The position numbers and the translations under genes are program-made. From Hedera helix (Eukaryota; Streptophyta; Magnoliopsida; Apiales; Araliaceae), in contig OX359280.1 of assembly GCA_947179155.2 (NCBI GenBank), positions 40,356,555 to 40,420,554 on the forward strand: DNA of 64,000 bases. The letters run 5' to 3'. Below the pieces are notes generated by a model. The model was not told where the DNA came from and did not search any database. It was given only the letters and a program-made list of their open reading frames with translations. Shown here piece by piece: positions 11,364 through 24,000 of the stretch (the stretch's first letter is position 1; each line of letters begins with the position of its first letter).

Positions 11364-11840
11364 CTAGTTATAGCTCTTGCGTGCTTCCCTGTCGACTCCA
11401 CTTGCCGTTGAAATATCTTTGGTTGTAAGGTTAAGTATGATACTTACAATAAGAATTGTGCACGAACTAACATGGGAGAAAGAAAATGAATTAAAGTTCG
11501 AACAAACACTAAGACAGTTCTTTATAATATGACTTGCTTTATAGAGATCACAAATACCAGAGTTCAAAAGATTGATGATGATTAGCAAGTTGCACTCAAA
11601 AATAACATCAATGGGGATGCCAACGAACAAACAACTTGAAGAAAGAATCCCAACTTTATACCTCAACAGTACTAGAAGGTGAAAGAGAGCACAGCTATCG
11701 ATTACTTCACCATTATGATCACAAATAATAATTCCCATGCTCTCGTTTTTTAGCACTCAAAGCAGCGTTAGAATCAATAGTTATTGTTGTAGCAATCTTT
11801 CTCCCTCCCATCATTGATATTTGATATATTTAGAAAATTG
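11364..11840 (-). pseudogene. RNase H-like (RVT_3) domain relic
   Basis: Minus strand encodes the pattern of the RNase H-like domain found in plant LINE-derived genes. It begins with DSNAALSA, then after a one-base frameshift at the poly-A near 11750 reads NESMGIIICDHNGEVID, a degenerate middle, then FSFSHVSSCTILIV where intact copies have SFSHVRR..N..AH. The catalytic His/Asp region is degraded. There is no reverse transcriptase next to it. Read as an orphan retroelement or captured-domain relic. Confidence 0.6.
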
Positions 11841-11935
11841 ATATTTTCACAAAGAAAATTAATATTTTTATAAAGTCTCACTCACATGAGATATGCCCTA
11901 TTTACTATTCATGTGAAAAGAGCTTTATAAATATA
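11815..11935 (-). mobile_element. MITE copy 1 of the GAATTGATATT family, degenerate
   Basis: Aligns in reverse orientation to the MITE at 18632-18765: shared TTGATATTTTC end, CTCACATGAG and CTATTTACTATTCATGTGA. The terminal repeats are eroded. Confidence 0.6.
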
Positions 11936-11939
11936 TCAA

Positions 11940-13550
11940 CTCTCTATATTTATTCAAACACCTTGTGTGTAGCATTAACATCGAAATAAAAAGAGAAATG
12001 CAAGTGTTTGCCCACCAAAAAACAATAGGTAATATTTAGGGTCGATAGAAAAATTAAATTAAATTATATCTAACATAGGGAATCTTCTTTGATCTTTTCT
12101 CTTTAAACAGAAAATTTTAACCTCCAAAACTTTGAACTTAGATCTAGGGGAGAGTTTTTTTTTTCTCTTTTAAAGAGATTCTCCACTAGATCTTTTGGTT
12201 ATCATTAACTGCTTATTTGGTTCGTATTTTTTCTATTCGTAGAGTTTGTTTTTTCTCTTTTGTAGAATTTTATTTTCTCCTAATTTGGGGGTTAGATATC
12301 TTATTCTTTCTCCACTCTTGTGGGAGTCTTTTTTCTCCTTTTGGGAGCTTGAATTCTCTCAATGTATAGAGTTGATTTTGTTTATGGTAATGGATGAATG
12401 ATTGCATGCATATTAATTTGGATATAGGATGTGAGAAACGACAAACGGTAGTTATTTCCTGATTGTTATTGGATTTCTACTTAAGTTATGAAAGTTTGTA
12501 ATTCATATTTCATTTTGAATAAAATAGGCATCCTCTCAACTTTAACCATACATGTTGTAGGATACAAAAGTATCAGAAACAATGTCCTCACATTTTAACA
12601 AGAAGACAGAAAATGACCATTCCAATACTGACCTTATCCTCCAACCAACCCAACAGTCGGTCCATACCATTTTACAATGGCAGGATATTTTTGGATTGTC
12701 CTGCAGTCCCACCTTTCCCCTACCAAGTAAAAATTTAAAAACTGTAGCAAATATCTAGCTTACATCTCAAGACTGCAACACCTATTTTTAAGTTTAGGAA
12801 ATTTGAAAGAGAAGAGATATATGAAGCAAGAGAGGTTACAGAGACCAAATAAATGCCTTGATTTTAAGTGGAAACCCCCCCTCATTCTCTATGATATTCT
12901 CCCTTAATTTCTCCATTTTAGTAGTCGTTTCTTGAAATAATAGTCTACCCTAAAGAAGCTTCTTAAATTATGTAATCCACTTTATATTAGTTGTTCGTCA
13001 ACATTTAAATTTACTTCTATTTTTTGTTTTATAGAAGTTGCATGTTCATGAACAAAAGATGGGCCACTAATTAACCAGAGAATCAGTTCAACCTTTATAG
13101 ACAAGCCGAGCACAAACAACCATGCACTTAGATATGCAGATCTTGAATATAAATGCATTAGATGGTTTAAAAAATATAAACAGGTAAACAATACGGCATA
13201 ATTCATGTATCCTTTGGGGGTGGGAAAGAAAGGTAACTTACAAATGCAAATGTTTAGTATACAATATTTTCTTCATGTTCGCATAACCAATTGGACTTTT
13301 AAAAGTTAATCTCCATATATTTACCCAATTGTCAATGTCCAACAGAGACATTTTACCCCTTTAAAAAGTATCATAGAGCAACCATACATTGACATACGTA
13401 AAATACCTCTATGCTACTTTCACATTAACATGAATGACATGGCAGAACAGTACCTTATTTCATTTCTTGTTTTAATTTATTATTCTCAAAGTAAACATCC
13501 ATCCAAGTTTGAGGCAATCTAAAGTTGCTTGCATAATCTCTTATAGTTGT
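11940..13550. other. AT-rich intergenic DNA
   Basis: Contains T-rich stretches (12100-12400) but no coding homology, RNA gene or clear repeat that I could support. Confidence 0.5.
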
Positions 13551-13554
13551 CATG

Positions 13555-14110
13555 ACATCGCTGGGGTCGCCTCGCCTAGGCGACGGCTAAACATCTTGAC
13601 ACTAGAGAAGGGTAAGGTGACATCTTGAAAGCCAACCATCGCCATGAGGTAGCCTAGGCATTGGAAAAGGGCAAGGCGACGCATTGGACGACGCCGACCC
13701 AAGTTAAGTGATTAAGTTACTCATCATAACTCATGAACTTGCTATACAGTGTAGTCTTATTACCTATTAAATTTGTAATGAGCGATGACTGAGTCGATAC
13801 TTTATTTTTTACGAAGTGTTGGTCGACTTTTTCGACTAGTTTTTAATATCATTTGTTTTAGTTTTAAATTATTCTACTTGTTTTTAATATTAAGTGTTTT
13901 ATTTTTAAATTTTGATCGTAAAATATTCAAATAATTGTGTTTTTAATTATATTTTATAGTGTTAATTATTATGTTTTGGGTTTTAATGTGTATATAATTT
14001 ATTGTTCAGTATACTTTAATTAAAAATAAATAATTTATAAATTACACATTATTAATCATTTGTCGACATATAACCGCCATGGCCCGCGCCTTATCTTATA
14101 AACATCTTGG
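13555..14110. mobile_element. Possible non-autonomous DNA element with GCCTAGGCGA ends
   Basis: A GC-rich patch with repeated CGCCTAGGCGAC, AGCCTAGGC and AAGGCGACG motifs (13560-13700) runs into an AT-rich core and ends at a second GC-rich patch (about 14075-14098). Similar GCCTAGGCG-rich ends are common in dispersed plant elements. Clean terminal repeats and target duplications were not found, so borders are approximate. Confidence 0.35.
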
Positions 14111-14169
14111 TCATCAACTACTTCACGTCTAAAACTATAAGAACGATTAGCAGTTTGAACTTGAATGTT

Positions 14170-14830
14170 CTTCCGAGCAATGTTTTAAAAATCGGATCGG
14201 TTAACGAACCGAAAAAGATAACGGGTAGATGAATTATTAGTTCAACCAATGATCGAACTGTCATTGAACCGGTGACATCATAAATATATAAAAATATATA
14301 TTATTAATAATTAATATATTTTTAAAATATCTATTTTTTGTAAGGTAAAATATAGTGAAATTATATTACAATATTACTAAAAATATCTAATTTTAAAAAT
14401 AAAAATATTTTTGTACAAAAAATATTTAAAAAATACTGAAAGAGAATACTGAAATACTGAAAGAGAATAACAATTTTTTTTTTGTAATATGATTCTAATT
14501 TTTGTAAAATTGATCTTAATAGAAAAAAAAATTAGCTCGCAGACCGAGCTGGGCCAAACCAAAATTGGGCTGGACCAAAATAGTCCAAAATTTTATGGGC
14601 TAACAAATTAAGACTCAAATCCCAATTTTTTCCTGGCGGACTTGACAGACCGGTGGATCGGGCCACTTTTTGTCAAATCTACTCTTCAAAAAAATGGATC
14701 TGGATATATAAACTCCCAACTTGCCCAAATATATAATTGGGCTTCCTCGTTCAAAATAATTTGGGCCTGGCCTTGTGGTCCAGTAAGAAGAGTTAAAAGT
14801 CAAGTTTAAATTAAAAGCTCCCATATGTTT
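14170..14830. other. AT-rich DNA with dispersed-repeat ends
   Basis: 14180-14280 has ATCGGATCGGTTAACGAACC and GTCATTGAACCGGTGAC, similar in style to the repeat end at 39650-39770. 14535-14800 has GGGCC/GGGCTGG-rich DNA resembling other dispersed repeats in the window. No complete element could be bounded. Confidence 0.35.
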
Positions 14831-15157
14831 TGGCCCTTTTGGGTATATTATTAACCTTTTCTCTTTTCTCCTTTCTCCTTTTGCCGCTACGACAGCTCAA
14901 ATTAAAGTCACCTTCGTAACTTTTCCTGCCCAAGAAATCCCAAAGAAATTTTATTACCTTTTCTTGTCCCCCCTTGTAGGCTTGTCCCCCATAATCTTTC
15001 TCTCTCCAAACATTTTAAATCCTCTAGAGAAAGAGGACTACTCTCAAAAATCTTCTTGATTTTCTCTCCATTTTTATAACTTCACATCAAATTTAAATTT
15101 ATTAGCTCAAAGTTTCAATTTTTTGAAGAAGTCTGATATTGGGTGTTTGATTATGAG
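14831..15157 (+). promoter_or_regulatory. ROP gene 5'UTR region with a minimal upstream ORF
   Basis: Pyrimidine-rich leader (CTTTTCTC repeats at 14860-14885, CTCTCTCC near 15000) before the ROP start. An upstream ATG at 15153 starts a two-codon ORF, ATG AGA TGA, whose stop overlaps the main start codon at 15158. Such an overlap could lower or redirect initiation. Confidence 0.5.
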
Positions 15158-18100
15158 ATGAATACTCCTACTGCAACAAAGTTCATCAAATGTGTTACAG
15201 TTGGGGACGGAGCTGTTGGGAAGACATGTCTTTTGATTTCCTACACTAGCAACACATTTCCTACTGTATTTACTACTTTCTTGCTTAAAGTCGCTGTCTT
15301 TTTTATTTTGTGTGTTTTGATTATGCTTTTGTGAAATTATTTTGATTTCCAATGGATTTTCGTTGTTGGTTCATCTTGATTCTTTGCAGGGTTATTGCTT
15401 TCCAACTGTATTTACAGTTTTTTTGTGTGCTTAAAGTCGCTGTCTTTTTTGATTTTGTGTGTGGTTTTGCTTATGTTTTTGTGAAGTTAATTTGATTTCT
15501 TATGGATTTTCATTGTTGGGTTTTCTTGATTCTTTGCAGGATTATGTTCCTACAGTTTTTGACAATTTTAGTGCCAATGTTGCTGTTGATGGGCAGACTA
15601 TAAATCTGGGTCTCTGGGATACTGCAGGTATATTCATCTTCCATCTGCATTAAGATTTCTCAGCTTCAATTTTTATCCCTTTTTATGTGCATCGATATAG
15701 GCCATAGCTATTTCTAAACTAATGCTTCTTGATCAAAGTGATTTGAGAAAGTTAATTGTTAATTTTAATATCATCTTGGGATGTGCTAAAATATCTCAAA
15801 CTTTATACGTTTATATTTTTTTCTTTTGGAAAGTTTGGTTCTTTGAAATGAAATGCAATTTTTTGTTATGTTTCATTAATGAGGAAATAGTATAGAAAGG
15901 AAGCAGGAAAAAGGGACTTCAGATTCGTAGTTTCTGTTTTTATACCTGAAATGTCACATGAAACTTTAGAGTTTTTACTGACTCTTAATTTAAACTTAAA
16001 TTGTTGACAGATATCATGGTGCAAATTTAGAATATTATACTGAAATCAAACTAACCTGGAAATGTTGGTCCTTTCATAATTGTCATATGTTCTTTCTGAA
16101 TGGTTGATTATTAGATCATAAAGAATTCATTTCATTTAGTACATTGAGAAGACGAAAAAGAACAGAACAGAACTAAACATCAGTCTTTTGAAACTTCAAA
16201 TGAGAATAGCTGAACCCCAATTAGTGGTACCATTTTGCTGTTATATTCTGTAGTTGGCATAAAATTAGTTCTTCATTCTCGTTGGAGGTGGTACTAGTAT
16301 CATACACAAATAGATCGATTGATATTTTTCCTGAAGTAGTAATAACTTTGCTTCTCATTATCTAGCTAAATTTGACACGAACATAATCATAGAAAAGACA
16401 TGCAATTTCACAAATAACGGAAACAAAAGAGATGGTTTGTGCTTCTTATTAATTCCTAAGAAGATTCTGTATTCGCATATGATACATACTTGGGAGAAAT
16501 TTCTGCAACCATTATGGAATTGCTTAATATTGGGTAATACCACCGCACACTCCTGGACAACTTCAAAGAAAACTAAACTTTCTCAAAACATTAGTTAAAC
16601 AACCTGGGTATTTTTGCTTAAATTAATTACTAAGAAAATCCAGCATTCTTGATAAAAGATAACAATGCATGATATCCCGTTTATGAAAGTGACATCTAAA
16701 TTTGAAGGAATTATCTATAATATTGAGCTTTCTATTGGTTATGCAGGTCAAGAAGACTATAACAGGTTAAGGCCTCTTAGTTATAGAGGAGCTGATGTTT
16801 TCATCCTTGCCTTCTCTCTCATAAGTAGGCCTAGCTTTGAGAACATAGCAAAAAAAGTAAGCATTTTTTTATTTTAAAAAAACTTTTTTATATTATGTTT
16901 CTACTGTTCAAGGATATTAATTTATTCTTATAATCAATACTTGTGTTTCTTCTTTAACTTGCTTTCTACTCCTTGTTATGCTGGAGAAGTGGGTCCCAGA
17001 GCTTAGACATTATGCTCCATCAGTGCCCATTGTTCTTGTGGGGACCAAACTAGGTTAGTAATGTTTCTTTTCTTGCTGTGGAAGTGTCCCTTTGATTTCC
17101 AGTAAAGTTTGTAGATGTTTGAATAAAATGAGTTTTTTCTGGAAGAGCTATAAATGTAGCAAAGTTTCTGCTTTTTCCTTTTGAGGAGTAATAAAGTTAC
17201 TCCCCACGTGCTTTTGTTTTTGAGTATACTTTTTCAAGTGGCCAAAAGTGAGTATAGAGCTAGGCCTCTTAGCAATTCAAAATCTAAATGATTAGAGAAC
17301 AAAAAGACTTATTCTCACCTCTTTATTTGCCCTTTAATGTCTGATATGTCTCAGTCTATTGACAGATTTGAGAGAAGATAAACAGTTCCAAATGGATTAT
17401 CCAGGGGCATGTACCATTTCCACAGAACAGGTCTCAATTCTATACTGCTACCTTTTTTTCCCTTTCCAATCAGTTGTGTTCTTGGATTTTTCATTATTAC
17501 TACTAAGTTCTCTGTGAAATCCTGAGCAACGTATCAGCTTGAAGCTGCGGGCCATAACATGTAAATATATGCATTAACTTTTTGAAAACTGAAATTTTAA
17601 TTTAACTTCATCACAAAGGTTTTGCACTAAAATACGAACGCTTTTTTTTAAAGTGGATGATTTACTATAGTGTTTAATATCTTGCAACTATATCGTTTAT
17701 AAGAACTCCATTCAATAATTATAAAAGACATTTGTTTTCTTGATAATGAAAAGTTGGATTTATAATAAGAAAGAGAAACCCTCAATTAAATGACAAATAA
17801 AGGATTTGATGTTGGACGCTGCACCTCATGCTTTGTCATGAAAGACAATTAGGTTTGTGTTGGAAATACTAAAATAACCATAGGGATTAGGGACTCCATG
17901 ATATTAAATTTTACACTAAACTCTGGGAGAATGAAGTGGCTTTACAGCATTTTAAACGCGACCAACTTTAATACTATGGCAAAGTTGATTTGGAACTTGA
18001 ATCACTGCAGCAGTTTGAATGAGCCTATTGGAGATACTAACACATCTATTTTTTTTTAACAGGGTGAAGAACTAAAGAAACAGATAGGTGCAGTGGCATA

Positions 18101-19147
18101 TTTAGAATGCAGCTCCAAGACACAGCAGGTTTGTCTCACCTGTACTTGACTACATATCCCTGGAAGAAAATGGTATCGAAGTATATTTTGACAACTAGGC
18201 GTACAATCACGACATCTCAATCCTATAAACTAGTGGCATGAGCATCCTATAATTGATGACATAATAAAATGTTCATTCGTTTAATGACATATAATAGCCA
18301 AATGAAGACCAACAGCTTGCTATCACCAATTGGAGGCGGGATTCTAATTTGCACATAATCATCAATTGCCGACAAAACTACTAGAAAGACCAACTTTTAA
18401 CGGAGGAAATGCTGCTCTCTTTTTTTCCCCTGAAAATTTCACGAGTAAAATGGACTTATTTGCTGAATCCAAAATATGGTTCTTTCATAAATTGAAGCCA
18501 AAATATGATTTATTAAATCCAAAATATGATTTTTAAAAAGAAAAAAAAGGGAAATTCAGTACTAAATTGACTGTTGACATAGTAGTTCTATCTTCAAGTT
18601 ATTTTAAATCTTCCCTTTGACATTATTATTAAGGGAATTGATATTCCACACGTAAAAGTGATAGTTTCACAAGGTTTATCTCACATAAATAGTGAATGAG
18701 TCCCACACTCATATGAGAGATTTTGTGGAAATATCAAAATTTACTTGGGAAAATATCAATTCCCTATTATTAATTTGATTCTCGAAAGAGCCGGGCTTGT
18801 TGATCATTGGTTCAGATGCCTTGGAAATGGGCAAAGCTACAAAAGCACCTAAATTCATTCTTATAGCTTCCATAACAAGAGATTTTAGTTTAGGGGGCAT
18901 TAGACTGTTAGCTACTCTTACATTGAGATTCAGAACATATTTTGGACAAAAATGCTTTGAGAATGAAATATTCACATATAGCTAGTATTTGCAACTAATT
19001 AATTTTGGTTCCAACCTATTGAAATTTTATTTTATTTTTACAATGCAGAACGTGAAGGTCGTCTTTGATGCTGCAATCAAGGTAGTCCTTCATCCTCCGA
19101 AATCTAAAAAACAGAAGAGGAAACATAAAGCCTGTTACATTCTTTGA
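15158..19147 (+). CDS. ROP: ROP/RAC small GTPase (type I, CAAX CYIL)
   Basis: Plant Rho-family switch controlling polar growth, actin and defence signalling at the plasma membrane. Seven exons: 15158-15265, 15540-15627, 16747-16856, 16990-17053, 17366-17430, 18063-18128 and 19049-19147 (600 nt, 199 residues). The P loop GDGAVGKT is at residues 16-23. Switch I is DYVPTVFDN with Thr41. Switch II is DTAGQEDYNRLRP from residue 63, TKLD is at 121-124 and ECSSKTQQ is in exon 6. The tail is lysine/arginine-rich (KSKKQKRKHK) and ends CYIL. A leucine-ending CAAX box predicts geranylgeranylation and, with few upstream cysteines, a type I ROP. The start is the ATG at 15158. Intron 1 carries a tandem duplication with a spare acceptor and donor (see findings). 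Exon 4's acceptor GAGAAG has a weak pyrimidine tract. Confidence 0.95.
15258..15540 (+). repeat. Tandem duplication across ROP exon 1 end and intron 1
   Basis: About 142 bp repeated in tandem. Unit 1 (15258-15390) and unit 2 (15400-15540) share TTTCC(A/T)ACTGTATTTAC, GCTTAAAGTCGCTGTC and the end TTCTTGATTCTTTGCAGG or close variants. Each unit therefore has a splice donor near its start and an acceptor at its end. Confidence 0.9.
18632..18765 (+). mobile_element. 134-bp MITE in ROP intron 6
   Basis: Perfect terminal inverted repeat (AGGGAATTGATATT at the left, its complement at the right) flanked by the direct repeat ATTATTA (18625-18631 and 18766-18772). It carries no coding sequence. Related copies lie at 11815-11935 (reverse) and 32945-33060. 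Confidence 0.8.
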
Positions 19148-20090
19148 CTCAAAATCCATTGAAGTGCTGCTGCTGCGCCGCTTTGTTGTTGATCAATGAT
19201 GACTCGCCTGTTGATTTTCTCTTTGAAATTCTTCCTCAATTCTTTCCCTTTTTGTGGAATATCTTTTTGGATTTCTTTTATGGAGTGCTAAGATATGTGA
19301 GCTTGTATGCTGCTGGTTTGTGCTATTTAATCTTTACCTAGAATGGATCAATGGTTGGATACTTGAATAGCATATGCTGTGATGTATATAAAGTATTAGT
19401 GAATGTAACTTGTGTCATTTGAGATACATTTCATATAAATGCTATTTCATTTGTAGAATATATGCAATTTTAGCTGGTACAAACATTTTACTATTTTAAA
19501 ACCCAATCTCAATGTAAATTATTAAATTTCATTCATAGGAGTAACCTTTTGGCAAAATCAATTAATGCCCATGTGCATTTTGCATGCTGAACATTTCAAG
19601 ATATTTTCATTTCAAATTGTTACCTCTTTTCATTGCTGCTGTAGATGGCAATGGCAACACTGGCTACCCATTTTCAGATCTAGTAGTTATCACTCACCAA
19701 ATATTTATTTAAAAAAAAAAATAATCATGGGATTTGTATCTAAGCATACATTTGGTCAATTACACAGCTATAAATTTTTTTCGTAACGATCGTGCACGAG
19801 ACAAATTTAAGTATGAATATCTTAAAATTGTCATAGGTTAAATACGAAAAATACGTGATATTTTTTGTATTATGATAAAGTACATGTTATTGAATTAATT
19901 TTTATTAATAATTAAAGATGTCATATGTTATTAATATTTAATAATACCCTTGTTTAATATTGGAATATAGCATATAAAGTTGTCATATTTTGATGAAAAC
20001 AAAAATGATCAAATTTTCTTTTGAGCTGTGAAAATAAATAAATTCATTTTTTGGTGGAGAATAAAAATAAGACTTTTATTTATTATTTAT
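19148..20090. other. ROP 3' region and intergenic DNA
   Basis: Presumed ROP 3'UTR (19148-19450), then AT-rich DNA. No gene or repeat was identified. Confidence 0.5.
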
Positions 20091-20227
20091 TTTTATTTTT
20101 TTACAAAAGTGACCATTCTCCATACAGCCCAACAACCCCAAAGGAAAGAGAAACGGAGGGGTTGAACTTTCACTAGCATTTCTGCTGCTGAAGTTTTCAG
20201 GTTTTGGCTCAGATCACTCGCTTGGTA

Positions 20228-20261
<34 letters not shown>

Positions 20262-21042
20262 TCCGTTTGTTCTGCAAATTTACACGGTATGATTGTTCCT
20301 TGTTTCAGTTTCAATTACGAAATTTTACGAATCTTAATCTTTTAAATGCTGTTTTTGTTTCTAGTAGATGGAAAACTGAATTCATGGAAAGCCCTAAAGC
20401 AACAAATAATTCGAGTTTTTTTCTTGAATACCTGAGATAGAAATACTCGTCTTGATATTATCTCATTCTTCAGTGTGAAAATGGGTATAAAATTTTAAAA
20501 TAATAATGTATGTAATATAGTAGTTTGTGAATCTGCTGTTTAATCGTGTATACTGAGCTACATGAGTTATTATGGTTATAAAAGCTTTTACTAAAACCTT
20601 GTTTGTTGTGAAATCTTGTTTAATTACATGTATTTTCATTAAAATTATGGTTCTGAATTCTTACAGTATTGATACTAGTTGAGGTACCTGTGATTATAGT
20701 CTGTTATAGAAGAGTGGTACAAATACTTTTATTTTATTTTCTTTCCCTTTTCTTTGTGGGTAGATGGGATCTGACTTAACTTTTAACTTGAGATATACTC
20801 CATAAAATTTGTAAGTTTTTAATTCTTTTCTGGCAACTTCTTTGCTCAGATTTTGAAAAGAATGAGGGAAATGAAAGATGAAGGAAACATAATATTTAAA
20901 TAAATTATTTATTATTAGAGGGTTAGATAAGTGGTACTGTCATGTTGGGATTGTGAGTTCAACTTACTTCCTGCTTCCTGCTCACTTGGTTTCAGTACTT
21001 AGGAAAAGCAAACAAGAGGCTTTTTCTTTGGGCAGAGTTGGT
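20091..21042 (+). promoter_or_regulatory. Probable 5'UTR exon and leader intron of TBCA
   Basis: Contains a CT microsatellite (20227-20253), a feature of many plant leaders. A strong acceptor, TTGGTTTCAG, at about 20985-20994 lies shortly before the TBCA start, so a leader intron is likely. The transcription start is not fixed. Confidence 0.45.
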
Positions 21043-24000
21043 ATGGCAACAATTAGAAATCTGAAAATCAAGACATCCACTTGCAAACGGATTGTTAAAG
21101 AGTTTAATTCTTACAAGAAAGAGGTTGAGACGGAAACTGCCAAGACAGCTTCCATGAAGGATGCAGGAGCTGATCCTTATGACATTAAGCAACAGGTATT
21201 GAAATTTCTTTATATATTTCTTAAATGGCAGCATCGTATATTTCTCAATCAATTGCCAGCCAGCCTCTTTCTTGCTTCATATAATTGAAGTTATCGAGAG
21301 AAGCAATCCAAGTCGAACTTTAGTGTGGGATCAACTTAGTATGCAACCAATTTAATAAACCTTGTATGATGTATGATGTCTATAATGCATAATAATCCTA
21401 ATTTAGTTCGTTCAGATATCTATCCATCTGTTTTCCCCCTCGGTAATATATCTGAGATTCGCTGAGCATACCATATAAATTATATAATTATTTTCCTCTT
21501 TGATTGACATCTACAAAGTACAAACATTCTAAAAATTCAAGTTCCTCCGTGTTTATTAACATTATTGTCCATTGGGTTTTCTCTCTCTTCATATTCTCAA
21601 GTTCTCATGTATTAGTCTCTGTTTTTTAAATATACTAGAAGTTAAAACTTTTTCCTATGAAAAATATAACCCTTCTATTAACTAAGTTCATTACATTATA
21701 ATTGAACTATCAGAAGTATCATTGCTGTTTGGATGGGACTATATTTTTTTACCTGTTACCAAAAGATAATGTGACTTGTATCTAACCAAAAGAAGAAAAA
21801 GAAGTTAGAAAAATATAAAATATAAAATGCTATATTTGTAAGACTATGAAATGACATGTTCTTTGCTTGTGTTTCAGCCTGTAAAAGCCCCTAATTGACG
21901 GTGGAGCTCTAAATTGTTATTGGAAGCTTATGGAGTGAAAAAAAATGAATGATAAGTGCATATGTTGAGATTGAGGTTTTTAATATATGTCAAAACAGCC
22001 TCTTTTATTTGTCATAAACTAGTAGTATTGTAGAATTCTTTTGTTTGTGAATGAAAAGGTACTGATTATCATATAACTATATAGTTTTTAAAATCTGATT
22101 GCATCTATTATCAGACTTCTCATCCATTACTGTGTTTGTTATCTTCTTTTGCAAGTAGTAACCTTTGTCCTTTCGAATGGAAATTGCATTCTTTTAGTTT
22201 ATCCTGTAATATCTTTAGCCCCTATATATACTTGAGTATCTTTTTCGTTATTTTGATCTATCTGGACAGGAAAATGTGCTCGCTGAGTCAAGGATGATGA
22301 TTCCTGATTGTCACAAGCGCTTGGAGGCCTCACTAGCTGACCTAAAAGGGATTTTGGTAATTTTTTTACTTTGTATTAAATCTTTGGCCGCTAATTATTT
22401 CTGTAGATTATTTGTAACAGTTGGTGGATCCCCAATTTAAAGAAACTTCATACTTAGGAACAATATAAAGAACAATTTAAAACATAGATACTTGGAATTT
22501 GATATCTAGTTATATTACAAAACACACTCAAAATATAAACATGGAAAACAATATGTAAAGCGGTATGGTTCCGCTTCACGGCTTTGGAATTGAGTACTAC
22601 ATAGATATAAATTTATGGTCAGCTTGACAGGAAAAAGGGCGAGGGGTGGAAAGGAGAAGGGAGGGATGGAATTTTTATAAGTTTGGCTGAAGTAAAAAAG
22701 TAATTCACCTAACATATTCTTGCTGTCCAGAAATGAGTGAAAAGTGGAAAGGTTTCTTTGCCTCCTTTGACTTTGTAAGTATCACACTTACAGGAATAAT
22801 GGTAAATCAGACATTCTATTCGTCCTTACTTTCCCTCTTCTTGAAGTATTCGATAAAGAAGAGGACAGCTTCCTTTCTAACTCTCGAAGGAAATTGTTGG
22901 ATTTAAAAGATAGTCTGGAAAAAATTAGATTTCTAGTTCTTAGTTCCATTTAAAAATTTTGATTTAAAGAAACTAGAGGTTACAAGTATAAAGTATTTAA
23001 AGAAAAAACTGTAAAATTTGTTTGATTTCATGTCTGGCTTGTGAAGTGAGAAGATGTCAAAAGCACAAGTGACCTCATTTTGTCTGTTCTCCAAGTCTGC
23101 AGCTTCTACATGTATTAAATTTTAGTAGTTACCCTGCATCTCTGGGATGGTTCACTCTAACATGTTAGAATTCACTCTTTTTCATTAATAAATCATCTTT
23201 TCCATCTTTTTCAGTTTTATCATTTAGTCTTTTGCTCTCTCTCCCTTTTCAACTAAGTCTCTTACTCTCTCTATCCTCAGTCTGAATTCTTTGTTATCAA
23301 ATCCTAGAAATAAATTGAGTCTGAGAGTGTAATCAAGGGACACAAAAAACATGCACAAGTTTTTGGAGCTGGTACTACTATCATATCAACACATCTCAAG
23401 CCTCCCCTTTCGATTATCACTTTTCACAATTCTCTTCTGGATGAAGATTAAACCTTGATAACTTTCTTATGTCGGGTACAAGCCTTTTGTAGTTGGTTTA
23501 TGCTGCTATTCCAAAGGAAGACTGTATTGATTTGAATGCATGGATCATACCAGTGGTCTCTAACTGCCTCCCAATTAGGAGGAATAGTGTAATAAGTTAC
23601 CTTTTGGCTGCTTCTTGTAGTGTCTTCCAACAACAGCAATTCAATTTTTTTGACGTCATACAACATTATTAATTAATTGATTATAATTAGGAACAAAGAA
23701 ATCTGGTTTAAACTGCTACTTGGAAATAGGAACATAATGGAATATTTCATTCCCATTTGTTGTCTTGCTTCCTCTTATTATTAGTTATGTTATTAGAGAA
23801 ATATATCTCGCTGACATAAAAATTTAATGCATGAAATACATATTAACTGTGTCTTGTTCTACTGATTTTTCTGCAGTACTATTTATTTTAATTCAATGAG
23901 GTCCAAATATTCTATCTCATGTGCTACTTAGAATTATAAACAGAAAGGGTCATCTCTTTTCATGCGCTGTCCTAATGCACCTGCTCTATTTGAAGTTGGA

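Noticed and set aside
21880..21900. Possible alternative exon of TBCA after TGTTTCAG
   Set aside because: It would add four or five residues and then a stop, removing two thirds of the cofactor. The downstream exons encode the conserved protein.
23448..23666. Minus-strand frame in TBCA intron 2
   Set aside because: Short, no domain, inside an intron of a confident gene.
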